Positions 7,346 through 13,749 of a stretch of 13,750 bases of DNA are shown here, piece by piece. A program made the translations under genes and the position numbers. The DNA lies in NCBI GenBank assembly GCA_903890265.1, contig CAITAM010000489.1:1-13750 (forward strand), in the 5' to 3' direction. The notes below the pieces were generated by a model, which was given only the letters and a program-made list of their open reading frames with translations, ran no database searches and was not told the DNA's origin. The DNA comes from an uncultured Pseudomonadota bacterium (GTDB lineage Bacteria; Pseudomonadota; Gammaproteobacteria; Steroidobacterales; Steroidobacteraceae). Position 1 is the stretch's first letter, and the number at the start of each line of letters is the position of its first letter.

Positions 7346-8515
7346 CTACTGCACGCCACCGTCGCGGGCCGCCAGCACGGCCTTCTCGGCCGCCTCCGCG
7401 AGAGTCTCGGCCGTAATGATCGGCAGGCCACTCTCCCGTACGATGCGCCGGCCCTCCTCAACGTTCGTTCCGGCGAGGCGTACGATCAGCGGCACCCTGA
7501 GCTGTTTCGCCGCCTGCACGACGCCGGTGGCGACCCAGTCGCAGCGGTTGATGCCGGCAAAGATATTGACGAGGATCGCCTTGACGTTAGGGTCCGTCAG
7601 CACGAGGCGAAATGCCGCGCCGACCCGCTCCGGCGAGGCGCCACCGCCGATGTCGAGGAAATTCGCGGGCTCCCCGCCGGCGTATTTGATGCTGTCCATG
7701 GTCGCCATCGCGAGACCGGCGCCGTTGATGATGCAGCCGATGTTGCCGGTCAGCCCGACGTAGTTCAGCCCGAACTCCGCGGCCTGTGCCTCGCGAGGGT
7801 CCTCTTCCGCCGGGTCGCGCATCTCCGCCACCCGGGGGCGCCGGAAAAGCGCGTTGTCATCGATGGTGATCTTGGCATCAAGGGCGATGACCCGATCGTC
7901 GTTGGTCACGACCAGCGGATTGATCTCGACCATGGTCGCATCGAGATCGCGGAAGGCCCGGTAACAGCCGAGTATGGTCGATACGGCCTGGCTCACCTGC
8001 TTCATGTTGAGACCGAGACCGAAGGCGAGTTCGCGTGCCTGGAAGGTGGCGAGCCCGGCCGCCGGGTCGACTTCCTGGTGCAACAGGCCATCGGGCCGGT
8101 GCTTGACGAGTTCCTCGATCTCCATGCCGCCCTCGCGGGAGGCCACGATCCGGATGCGCTCCGTCTTGCGGTCCAGCACGAAGCCGAGATAGATCTCGCG
8201 CTCGAAGGCTTCGGCACGCTCGACATAGACGCGATGGACCACCTTGCCGGCCGGGCCGGTCTGCTCGGTGACGAGCGTGGCGCCCAGCAACGCGCTCGTC
8301 GCCTCGGCCACTTCGTGGTACGTGCGACACAGCCTCACGCCACCGGCCTTGCCACGCGCGCCGGAGTGGATCTGCGCCTTCACCGCCCAGTGCCAGCCAC
8401 CCAGCTCGGTCGCTACGTAGACCGCCTGGTCCGCACTGTAGGCGACACCGCCGGGCGGGACCGCAACCCCGAAGCCCGCGAGCAGTTCCTTCGCCTGATA
8501 CTCGTGAATTTCCAT
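7346..8515 (-). CDS. mtkA: Malate-CoA ligase (malate thiokinase) beta subunit
   Basis: Beta (SucC-like) ATP-grasp subunit of malate-CoA ligase. It binds ATP and helps transfer phosphate to the alpha-subunit histidine and malate. The 389 residues start with MEIHEYQAKELL. They contain the ATP-grasp segment VKAQIHSGARGKAGG (45-59), MVEINPLVVT (196-204) with Mg2+ ligand candidates Glu197, Asn199 and Asp213, the GGGASPERV loop (290-298) and NIFAGINRCDWVA (317-329). The ATG at 8515 follows a GAGG by 7 nt. It is the first gene of the operon, so the 642-bp region upstream should hold the main promoter. A succinyl-CoA synthetase beta chain is the family alternative. Close resemblance to Methylobacterium MtkA and the operon context argue for malate. 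Confidence 0.95.
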   Translation of the reverse strand: MEIHEYQAKELLAGFGVAVPPGGVAYSADQAVYVATELGGWHWAVKAQIHSGARGKAGGVRLCRTYHEVAEATSALLGATLVTEQTGPAGKVVHRVYVERAEAFEREIYLGFVLDRKTERIRIVASREGGMEIEELVKHRPDGLLHQEVDPAAGLATFQARELAFGLGLNMKQVSQAVSTILGCYRAFRDLDATMVEINPLVVTNDDRVIALDAKITIDDNALFRRPRVAEMRDPAEEDPREAQAAEFGLNYVGLTGNIGCIINGAGLAMATMDSIKYAGGEPANFLDIGGGASPERVGAAFRLVLTDPNVKAILVNIFAGINRCDWVATGVVQAAKQLRVPLIVRLAGTNVEEGRRIVRESGLPIITAETLAEAAEKAVLAARDGGVQ

Positions 8516-8529
8516 GAACGTGCCTCACT

Positions 8530-8539
8530 TCACCGGTGA
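8530..8539. promoter_or_regulatory. Perfect palindrome TCACCGGTGA just upstream of mtkA
   Basis: A 10-bp perfect palindrome ends 15 bp before the mtkA ATG, immediately upstream of its GAGG ribosome binding site. The octamer CGGTGACA that overlaps it (8534-8541) recurs at 8592-8599. It could be an operator half-site pair for the serine-cycle operon. LysR-type regulators such as QscR control such operons elsewhere, but this motif is not a known QscR site. Confidence 0.3.
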
Positions 8540-8650
8540 CAGCCGCGGGCACGGGCGCGTGTCGGGCCGACGCCTGACGTGCTGCCGGCAACGGTGACAA
8601 TACCGCACGTCGTGGACGCACAGTCCGACGCAGGCCCATTACCGCGCTTG

Positions 8651-8687
8651 GCATAGCGGCATGATGGGTAACGCATCGAGCATAGCG
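8651..8687. repeat. Paired 8-bp direct repeat GCATAGCG upstream of mtkA
   Basis: GCATAGCG occurs at 8651-8658 and 8680-8687, 29 bp apart (about three helical turns), 136-172 bp upstream of the mtkA start. The spacing would put both copies on nearly the same DNA face, as expected for regulator half-sites, but chance is possible for an 8-mer. Confidence 0.3.
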
Positions 8688-8716
8688 CAGGCCCGCGACG
8701 CGACGCCACGCGAAAT

Positions 8717-8742
8717 CGAGCCAGGCGCGCTCGCGTTTTTTT
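8717..8742 (+). terminator. Orphan intrinsic-terminator-like hairpin, plus strand
   Basis: CGAGC (8717-8721), a 7-nt loop, GCTCG (8729-8733), then CG and seven T (8736-8742). The 5-bp GC stem plus T-run looks like a weak Rho-independent terminator on the plus strand. No plus-strand coding gene lies upstream of it, so it may end a small or antisense RNA that starts near mtkA, or be coincidental. Confidence 0.35.
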
Positions 8743-8806
8743 GCCGCCGTGCACCAATAATTCCATCACTCGTCCGCGTCCTACTCTCGAACGTTGGCAA
8801 TCATTG

Positions 8807-8871
8807 CCGCACCGCACCGCACCGCACCGCATCGCATCGCATCGCACCGCATCGCATCGCATCGCATCGCA
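8807..8871. repeat. Pentanucleotide tandem repeat A[C/T]CGC, about 12 units
   Basis: From 8811 to 8870 there are 12 uninterrupted 5-bp units, four ACCGC, three ATCGC, one ACCGC and four ATCGC, with a partial CCGC before them and one more A after. Only the second base of the unit varies. On the minus strand it reads as GCGAT/GCGGT repeats. It lies at the midpoint of the divergent region, about 290 bp from both the mtkA and the lipoprotein start codons, so it is not in a credible coding frame. Confidence 0.95.
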
Positions 8872-9061
8872 GCCAATCGTGGCACCGTCGCCCAAGACAC
8901 TGTCGACCGGTGCATCGGCGCTCAATCGGTTGCTGTCTCCAGCAGACTCCGGGATCGACGCCTCGCCGTTCGGGTCGCAGGCGACGCGCGCCGAGGAGAA
9001 TTGCCCGTTGTTGCAATGCCGGATGCGGTGAGGCCCACGCGCAGAACCCGGCGCGGGCCCT

Positions 9062-9118
9062 GGCACGCCGTTCCCCGTGCCGGTTGTACACTCCCGAGGT
9101 CGGCGGGTCGAAGACCCG
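9062..9118. promoter_or_regulatory. Two dyads upstream of the lipoprotein gene with a possible -10 between them
   Basis: GGCACG (9062-9067), 8 nt, CGTGCC (9076-9081) is a perfect inverted repeat. CGGGTC (9104-9109), GAA, GACCCG (9113-9118) is a second. TACACT at 9087-9092, just after the first dyad, is a plausible -10 box, but no good -35 is visible, so an activator bound at the first dyad is a possibility. The second dyad would then form a hairpin in the leader. Confidence 0.3.
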
Positions 9119-9145
9119 TCATCGCTCGCACGCAACCCCCTCATC

Positions 9146-9151
9146 AGGAGG
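9146..9151 (+). promoter_or_regulatory. Consensus ribosome binding site AGGAGG
   Basis: A full AGGAGG sits 6 nt before the ATG at 9158. It fixes that start over the GTG-initiated open frame that begins 81 bp further upstream. It is the strongest ribosome binding site in the window. Confidence 0.85.
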
Positions 9152-9157
9152 CCGACG

Positions 9158-10009
9158 ATGTCCCGCTACCGAGTCCTGTCCGCGCTACTGATCGCCGTGA
9201 TGCTGGGCGCGTGCGTGACGCCCATGGGTGGAAGAAGCCAGAACTCCTCGAGCCTGGTCTCGTTCCTCTACCCGGACGGGCATCTGCCGCCGGCGACGGG
9301 TGCGGTGCCGGAGCTCCACCTGCCGCTTCGGGTCGGCCTCGCGTTCCTGCCCTCCGCGCAGTCCGAGGCGGCGGGCCTTGACGAGGCGCACAAGGCGCAG
9401 CTGCTGGAGCGGATCCGCCAGCGCTTCGTCGGCCGCCCGTTCGTCTCCGACATCACGGTCATCCCGGACTACTACCTCGCGAGCCGTGGCGGCTACCCGG
9501 GTCTCGAGGCACTGAAGCGGCTCTACTCGTTTGACGTGCTGGCGCTCGTCTCCTACGACCAGGTGACGAATGTCGATGCGAACCGCGGCTCCCTCACCTA
9601 CCTCACGATCGTCGGTGCCTTCATCGTCGATGGCAACAACTACGACACGGCGACGCTGGTCGATCTCGCGGTCGTCGATCCGGCAACCCGCAGCCTCATC
9701 CTGCGGGCCGGCGGCACGGACTCCCGCCACTCGTCGGCGACGCTGGTCAAGGTGGGGGAAAGCGTGCGCAAGGACGCGGCGGCAAGCTTCGATGCCGCGA
9801 CCGACCGGATGATCGCGAACTTCGACGGCGCGCTGACCGCTTTCGAGCAGCCCGTGCACGACGGCAAGGCGCAGGTCCGGGTGGTCGACAACCGCGCGGG
9901 CGGCGGTGGCGCCCTTAATGCCGTCAGCTTCGTCGCCTTCGGCGCCCTAGGCGCGCTGGCGGTCGGGATGCGCCGCCGGCAGGCCCGCGCCCGTCAGCCG
10001 AGCGCGTAG
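9158..10009 (+). CDS. Rhombotarget-type lipoprotein with GlyGly-CTERM-like tail
   Basis: This 283-residue lipoprotein matches, as I recall it, the predicted rhombotarget lipoprotein family; its function is unknown. A lipoprotein signal peptide ends in the lipobox LGAC (16-19). The next residue is Val, not Asp, so outer-membrane sorting is expected. Family-like segments include SSSLVSFLYPDG, LPLRVGLAFLPS, VLALVSYDQV and SLTYLTIVGAFIVDG. Near the C-terminus, GGGG (248-251) is followed by a hydrophobic segment (about 252-271) and RRR, the architecture of the GlyGly-CTERM signal cleaved by rhombosortases. No rhombosortase gene is in this window. The start is set by an AGGAGG 6 nt upstream. It is the only plus-strand protein gene, and its 3' end overlaps the convergent M20 gene by 16 bp. 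Confidence 0.85.
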   Translation: MSRYRVLSALLIAVMLGACVTPMGGRSQNSSSLVSFLYPDGHLPPATGAVPELHLPLRVGLAFLPSAQSEAAGLDEAHKAQLLERIRQRFVGRPFVSDITVIPDYYLASRGGYPGLEALKRLYSFDVLALVSYDQVTNVDANRGSLTYLTIVGAFIVDGNNYDTATLVDLAVVDPATRSLILRAGGTDSRHSSATLVKVGESVRKDAAASFDAATDRMIANFDGALTAFEQPVHDGKAQVRVVDNRAGGGGALNAVSFVAFGALGALAVGMRRRQARARQPSA

Positions 10010-11520
10010 AGCACCTCGACGAGCCCGGCAATCGCGCCGTCCAGTCCGGCGACTTTCGGGTTCGTCGACTCGATGAGGTAGTACTCGTCCGGCGCGTGCT
10101 CGCCGGCACCGTGGCCCAGTCCGAAGGAACCGGCGGCGAGGCTGAGCGGCGGATCGGTGAAGCGGTAGCCCGGCCACGAGCCCGGATCGCGCGGCAGCAA
10201 CTGCGGCGTCACGCCGAGCTTGCGGTAGGTGCCGAGGATCGCCTGCATGATCGGGCTGCTCTCGTCCGTCTGCGTCGGCCCGTAGCCACCCGTCACGTTG
10301 ACCTCGATGTCACCGAAACCCTGCTTCGCGAGGTGGGCTTTAAGCTTGGCGACCGTGTCCTCGCGGGTCATGTCCGGCACGAGGCGCATGTCGATCTTGG
10401 CCACCGCGCGGTGCGGCAGGACCGTCTTCCCGCCGGGGCCGGTGTAGCCGCCGACCAGGCCCTCGATGTTGATCGTCGGGTTCGCGACCAGCCGCTCGAG
10501 CGACTCCCGCCAGCCGAGGTCGTGCACCCAGTGGCTGACGCCGTACTGCTTCTTGACCGACGCCTCGGAGACGCTCGCCGCATAGGCCGCGATCATCTCC
10601 TTCTGCCGCGCGGTCAGCGGCCTGACCTTGTCGAAGAACCCCTCGACGGCGGGCGTGTGCCCGTCGGGTCCCACCAGCGTGTTCAGTGCCTTGATGAGGT
10701 GCCAGGACGGCGAGTCAACCTGCGCCTCGCGACTGGAGTGGATGTCCGCCCGCGGTCCGCGACCCCAAGTTTCGCCGCTCGACACGAGTTCGAGCTCGAC
10801 GACCCCCTTGGCACCGAGATCCACCTCGAGATCGCCATCGGGCGTCTGGTCCGCCGACGGGAGCAGCATCCCGCTGCACGTCTTCAGTGCCGCGAACACG
10901 TCCGGCGTCAGGACGATCTCGCCGAAGTTCGGTGAGCCGATCTCCTCCTCGCCCTCGCAGACGAGTACCAGATTGACGGGCAACCGGCGACCGGACGCCT
11001 TGAACGCCATCAGCGCGCCCAGGAGCGCGTTCTGCGGCCCTTTCTGGTTGACCGCGCCGCGCCCCACGCAGACGGTGCCGAGGCCTTCCCTCGCGACCAG
11101 CCGCCCCTCGAGCGGGGGCGACGTCCACTCCTTTGCGACGTACTGCTTCACGTCGTACATGAAGTAGATCGCCACCGTGTTGGCCGCCCCGGCGTTCAGC
11201 CGCCCGAACACGCCGGGCTTGCCCGAGGTCGGAACGAGCCGCACGTCCGTGAATCCGGCCTCGCGCGCCAACGCCGCCATGTACTGCGCGCCCGCGGGGT
11301 AGTTGCGGTTCTCAGCGGCAATGGACGGCAGCGCGATCCAGTCCTGCAGGCGCTTCACGTTCTTCGCGTGCATTCGGGGGATCTCGGCCAGCACGGCCGT
11401 GCGATCCGCAATATCGCGAGCCGCCATGGCGGTGGCCGGAACCGCGGCCAGCGCCACGCCGGCGACGGCACCCTGAACGAAATCCCGTCGGTTGATACCC
11501 GAACTGTCAGCCATGGCCAT
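9994..11520 (-). CDS. Tat-exported M20 metallopeptidase homologue with altered metal ligands
   Basis: M20 (ArgE/DapE/CPG2/carnosinase) superfamily protein of 508 residues, normally a zinc-dependent dipeptidase or deacylase. A twin-arginine signal (Arg11-Arg12-Asp-Phe-Val, then a hydrophobic stretch ending AMA at 31-33) predicts export folded, with metal already loaded. M20 features: EWTSPP (131-136), GRGAVNQKGP (153-162), CEGEEEIGSP (188-197), a dimerisation-domain insert with His261, GFFDKV, and GEHAPDEY (473-480). Met121 replaces the first ligand His, giving MYDV instead of HYDV, and Asn158 replaces the bridging Asp of GRGASDDKG. Asp123, Glu191, Glu192, Asp224 and His475 remain. The ATG at 11520 follows a GGAG by 5 nt. 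The open frame extends upstream to 11874 but loses family resemblance and would bury the Tat signal. The substrate is unknown. It is convergent with the lipoprotein gene. Confidence 0.9.
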   Translation of the reverse strand: MAMADSSGINRRDFVQGAVAGVALAAVPATAMAARDIADRTAVLAEIPRMHAKNVKRLQDWIALPSIAAENRNYPAGAQYMAALAREAGFTDVRLVPTSGKPGVFGRLNAGAANTVAIYFMYDVKQYVAKEWTSPPLEGRLVAREGLGTVCVGRGAVNQKGPQNALLGALMAFKASGRRLPVNLVLVCEGEEEIGSPNFGEIVLTPDVFAALKTCSGMLLPSADQTPDGDLEVDLGAKGVVELELVSSGETWGRGPRADIHSSREAQVDSPSWHLIKALNTLVGPDGHTPAVEGFFDKVRPLTARQKEMIAAYAASVSEASVKKQYGVSHWVHDLGWRESLERLVANPTINIEGLVGGYTGPGGKTVLPHRAVAKIDMRLVPDMTREDTVAKLKAHLAKQGFGDIEVNVTGGYGPTQTDESSPIMQAILGTYRKLGVTPQLLPRDPGSWPGYRFTDPPLSLAAGSFGLGHGAGEHAPDEYYLIESTNPKVAGLDGAIAGLVEVLYALG

Positions 11521-11953
11521 GATCGCTCCGTGGTCAGCGCCAAGCACCCGACGGGCGGCGCACCGGCAGCGTAGTGGCCCTGCCCGGATCGTGGTCAGCC
11601 CGATTGACCGACTATGCCGTGGTTCGCAGCGGAACCTCAAGAACGGGTCGGCCAGACCTTGTCGCCTTACCTCGCAGCCGACCACCGCGCGCCGCGCGCC
11701 TCCGCCAGAAACCGGCCGCCGTACCGCGCCCGGTTGGCGCGCCGCCGCACGGCGCGTGACCGAACGGAACGGACTCCGGCGTGCCGTGCTGGCGACGCCA
11801 ACGGGTACCGAAAAATAACGCCCGACTGCGGCGCTCTGCGTCGAGTGCGACTGGCTCAGGCCGCCTTGCGGCAACGGCCGCGGCGGACCTCAAAAACCAC
11901 TCCGCCGCAGCTAAGGGCATGGCCGTCGCGCCGGCCGAGCCCGCGATCGGTCG
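11521..11953. other. Intergenic region upstream of the M20 gene
   Basis: No gene is supported in these 433 bp. The minus-strand frame continuing upstream of the M20 start is Arg-rich and lacks family similarity. The stretch holds a candidate promoter and dyad near 11593-11640 and a small GC hairpin (GCCGC-CTT-GCGGC, 11860-11872) without a T-run, downstream of the next minus-strand gene. Confidence 0.65.
11593..11640 (-). promoter_or_regulatory. Candidate sigma-70-type promoter with a dyad at the start site, for the M20 gene
   Basis: On the minus strand, TTGAGG (11640-11635), 18 nt, then CATAGT (11616-11611), each matching the sigma-70 consensus at 4 of 6 positions. The predicted start lies near 11604, about 84 nt before the M20 ATG. 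A perfect dyad, GGTCA (11593-11597), 7 nt, TGACC (11605-11609), spans that point and could be a repressor site. The boxes are weak, so this is tentative. Confidence 0.3.
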
Positions 11954-12931
11954 TTACTTCACGCTTTGCGGGACGCAGGACAGCAAGAGCTTGTGACGCG
12001 CCTTGTCGAAGGTGACCTCGGAGCAGGAGGCCAGCGCGTCGGTACCAAGGGTGATGCGCTTTACGGTGTATTCCGCCCGGTCCTGTTTTCCGGTGACCAC
12101 CACCTCGTCGGAATCACCGCCCGGGTCTGTTTCGGCGACTTTGGTTGAATCGCCATAGTCCCCGAGCCGACCCGTCAGGTCCGACACCTGAAAAGGCCCG
12201 AGCACCCATGGGTTCGCCAGATGCAACGGCCGCACGGGCCGGCGGGCGCCCAACACGATGGGCATTGTGGCGACCGGCCCGTTCCATTTTGCGCCATTGG
12301 CCCGCGCAAGCACCGCTGCGCCCTCTGCGGTCACCAAAGTCTCCCTGCGCCTGAAGCTGAAATTGACGAAGAGATCCTCGTTACCGACTCGACTCTCGGT
12401 TCCGAGACCCTGCCCGTGCTTGGCCACCAAGGGCAACGAGTACAGCGTTTCCTCCGCCTGTGGGTCGCGCAATTTAAAGCTGACGGTGTCCTGGCGGAGG
12501 TCGCCCGGACCGAGTTCGCCGTCCGCGTCGGAGCCGAGAGGGGCCTCCGTCCACACCACCAGGCCCCACTCGCGCAGGCCGGCCACGCGGTAGAAGGTCA
12601 GGGTTTCCTCGGCCTGCACCGCAACGGGACCCACATGGATATCGAGCTGTGGGCCGAGCCACCATGACGAGAGTTTCGCGCGCCGAGCGCTCTCGGCCGT
12701 CAGGATCAGAGAAGCCCCGTCGGGCACGACCTGAAGGCGAAGCTCCGTTTCACCGATGAGACCAGGCGCGAATTCGCCAGGACTGAGCCGCAAGGTAGCG
12801 TCCGTGCCGGCCGCCCCCGCAAAGGTGTACCCCGCGCAGCACAAGGAACCGGCGGCAGCGAGAATCCGCGCCGCCAACCGCCACCGCACCGGCGGATGCT
12901 TTTCAAGTGACCGGGCCCTGCACTGCGTCAT
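11954..12931 (-). CDS. Exported protein of unknown function
   Basis: I do not recognise this 325-residue protein. From the ATG at 12931 it begins with basic residues and a hydrophobic segment (about residues 18-36, containing Cys-Cys) followed by TFAGAAGT, a plausible signal-peptidase I site. The cysteines do not form a lipobox. The mature part is rich in beta-type alternation, Gly and acidic residues, with no obvious membrane helix or catalytic motif, suggesting a periplasmic or surface beta-sandwich protein. Two cysteines near the C-terminus (ASCSEVTF and LLLSCVP) could form a disulphide. The frame is open upstream to a TTG at 12982. I prefer 12931 because it puts the signal peptide at the N-terminus, although its ribosome binding site is weak. 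The M20 gene is 433 bp downstream, so the two are probably separate units. Confidence 0.7.
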   Translation of the reverse strand: MTQCRARSLEKHPPVRWRLAARILAAAGSLCCAGYTFAGAAGTDATLRLSPGEFAPGLIGETELRLQVVPDGASLILTAESARRAKLSSWWLGPQLDIHVGPVAVQAEETLTFYRVAGLREWGLVVWTEAPLGSDADGELGPGDLRQDTVSFKLRDPQAEETLYSLPLVAKHGQGLGTESRVGNEDLFVNFSFRRRETLVTAEGAAVLARANGAKWNGPVATMPIVLGARRPVRPLHLANPWVLGPFQVSDLTGRLGDYGDSTKVAETDPGGDSDEVVVTGKQDRAEYTVKRITLGTDALASCSEVTFDKARHKLLLSCVPQSVK

Positions 12932-13637
12932 GCAATCGGGAACTCGTAGGTTGTACCGCACTCGGCGCCATTCACGCGGCAAGGCGCCACTTTAACCCGT
13001 GCACCCCTCGATTCGCGCGACGGACGCCGGACCGCGGCTCGGCTGCAGCCCGATTTGCCGTGGCGGCCCGCCGTGGGCGCGACTGCCTTGAGCCACCAGG
13101 TCGCGGGGTAGCCCAGCCAACGCACGGCGGATCTGACCCGTTCGCGGGCGGGGCTGCAATACCGAACCCTGAGTCGGAACACGACGGATCCCGTTTCAGG
13201 AAGGTTGCCGGATCCGCTCGCGCACGACCGCATGGCCTGGCCAGCTCGCCGCGTTGCCTCGGCGACCTGATCCGTCCGCGTGGCGCTTCACCGGAGTGGC
13301 ACCGCCCGACGACGGTTGAAGTTCACCGCGTAGTGGGGCATCTCTTGGTGCAGTGGAGTGGCGAGCCATGTCGGCTCAGAGCGCGGCCTGCCGCGATGCA
13401 ACGGACCGACCGGCGACGGGCTCGGGTTCGTGCTGCGCGCACCGACGATCCGGTCGGGGTCGCGTTGCCGTGTCCGATGCCCCCTCGGACCGCCCGTTGA
13501 TGTCAGATGGCGGTGCAGGCAACCTCTGCAGACCCGGCCGGGCAGCCACACGGAATCGTTGAACGGAGTGGCGCGGACTGCGTGGGGTGTCGTCAAGGGT
13601 GCCGCCCAACACGCGGCAGCGCCTCACCAGAGGTCAT
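12932..13637. other. Stretch without a recognisable gene
   Basis: About 700 bp between the exported protein and the terminator-like hairpin near tRNA-Val. Open frames of 60-200 codons exist on both strands but are dominated by Arg, Ala and Pro, lack ribosome binding sites and show no family I know. A 6-bp perfect hairpin, TGCCGC (13600-13605), 7 nt, GCGGCA (13613-13618), lies near its right end. No integrase, transposase or repeat of the tRNA 3' end was seen. Confidence 0.6.
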
Positions 13638-13664
13638 GGTCGTTCCCTAACGCCTTGTTTTTTT
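13638..13664 (+). terminator. Intrinsic-terminator-like hairpin, plus strand
   Basis: GG (13638-13639), a bulged T, CGTT (13641-13644), loop CCCT, AACG (13649-13652), CC, then TTG and seven T (13658-13664), with a second T-run at 13670-13675. It would terminate rightward transcription just before the oppositely oriented tRNA-Val gene. No rightward coding gene is recognised upstream, so it may belong to an unannotated small RNA or shield the tRNA. Confidence 0.45.
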
Positions 13665-13674
13665 ATCGCTTTTT

Positions 13675-13749
13675 TGGTGGGCGCGACAGGGATCGAACCT
13701 GTGACCCCTTCCATGTCAAGGAAGTGCTCTACCGCTGAGCTACGCGCCC
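13675..13749 (-). tRNA. tRNA-Val (anticodon GAC)
   Basis: The minus strand folds as a full cloverleaf of 75 nt including an encoded CCA. The acceptor arms are GGGCGCG/CGCGCCC, the D-stem is GCTC/GAGC, and the anticodon stem is CTTCC/GGAAG around TTGACAT (anticodon GAC, reading GUC and GUU valine codons). The variable loop has 5 nt and the T-arm is ACAGG-TTCGATC-CCTGT. The encoded CCA spans 13677-13675. The gene starts one base inside the right window edge, so its promoter and any tRNA neighbours lie outside. Confidence 0.98.

Larger units (their letters stand above)
8516..9157. other. Divergent intergenic region between mtkA and the rhombotarget lipoprotein gene
   Basis: No convincing gene is seen in these 642 bp. 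The long open frames here are rich in Arg, Ser and Cys, run through the pentamer repeat and have no recognisable domain or good ribosome binding site. The region holds a palindrome next to the mtkA ribosome binding site, paired direct repeats, a plus-strand terminator-like hairpin, a 5-bp tandem repeat at the midpoint, and two dyads upstream of the lipoprotein gene. Promoters for both divergent genes must lie here, but I could not place a confident -35/-10 pair for mtkA. Confidence 0.7.

Noticed and set aside
6401..8539. Plus-strand open frame of about 710 codons opposite mtkB and mtkA
   Set aside because: Antisense shadow of two clearly conserved genes.
9061..9076. TGGCACG-like sequence as a sigma-54 promoter of the lipoprotein gene
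   Set aside because: The -24 half fits, but the invariant GC of the -12 element is absent at the required spacing.
8530..9144. Long minus-strand open frame of about 200 codons between mtkA and the lipoprotein gene
   Set aside because: Composition is Arg/Ser/Cys-rich, it translates the pentamer repeat into a Cys-Asp-Ala-Met-Arg pattern, and it has no ribosome binding site or recognisable domain.
11521..11874. N-terminal extension of the M20 protein by 118 residues
   Set aside because: The extension is Arg-rich and would place the twin-arginine signal internally; the ATG at 11520 has a GGAG at 5 nt.
13180..13233. LPETG-like string in a minus-strand frame, resembling a sortase signal
   Set aside because: It lies near the start of a short non-coding-looking frame rather than before a C-terminal hydrophobic tail; sortase substrates are not expected here.
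12907..13500. Plus-strand open frame of about 197 codons to the right of the exported protein
   Set aside because: No ribosome binding site, atypical Arg/Pro-rich product, and its 5' end overlaps the start of the better-supported minus-strand gene.
13600..13618. Hairpin TGCCGC-N7-GCGGCA as a terminator
   Set aside because: The stem is perfect but is followed by GC-rich sequence without a T-run on either strand.
13675..13749. tRNA-Val as the attachment site of an integrated element
   Set aside because: No integrase lies next to the tRNA 3' end and no second copy of that end is seen in the window.
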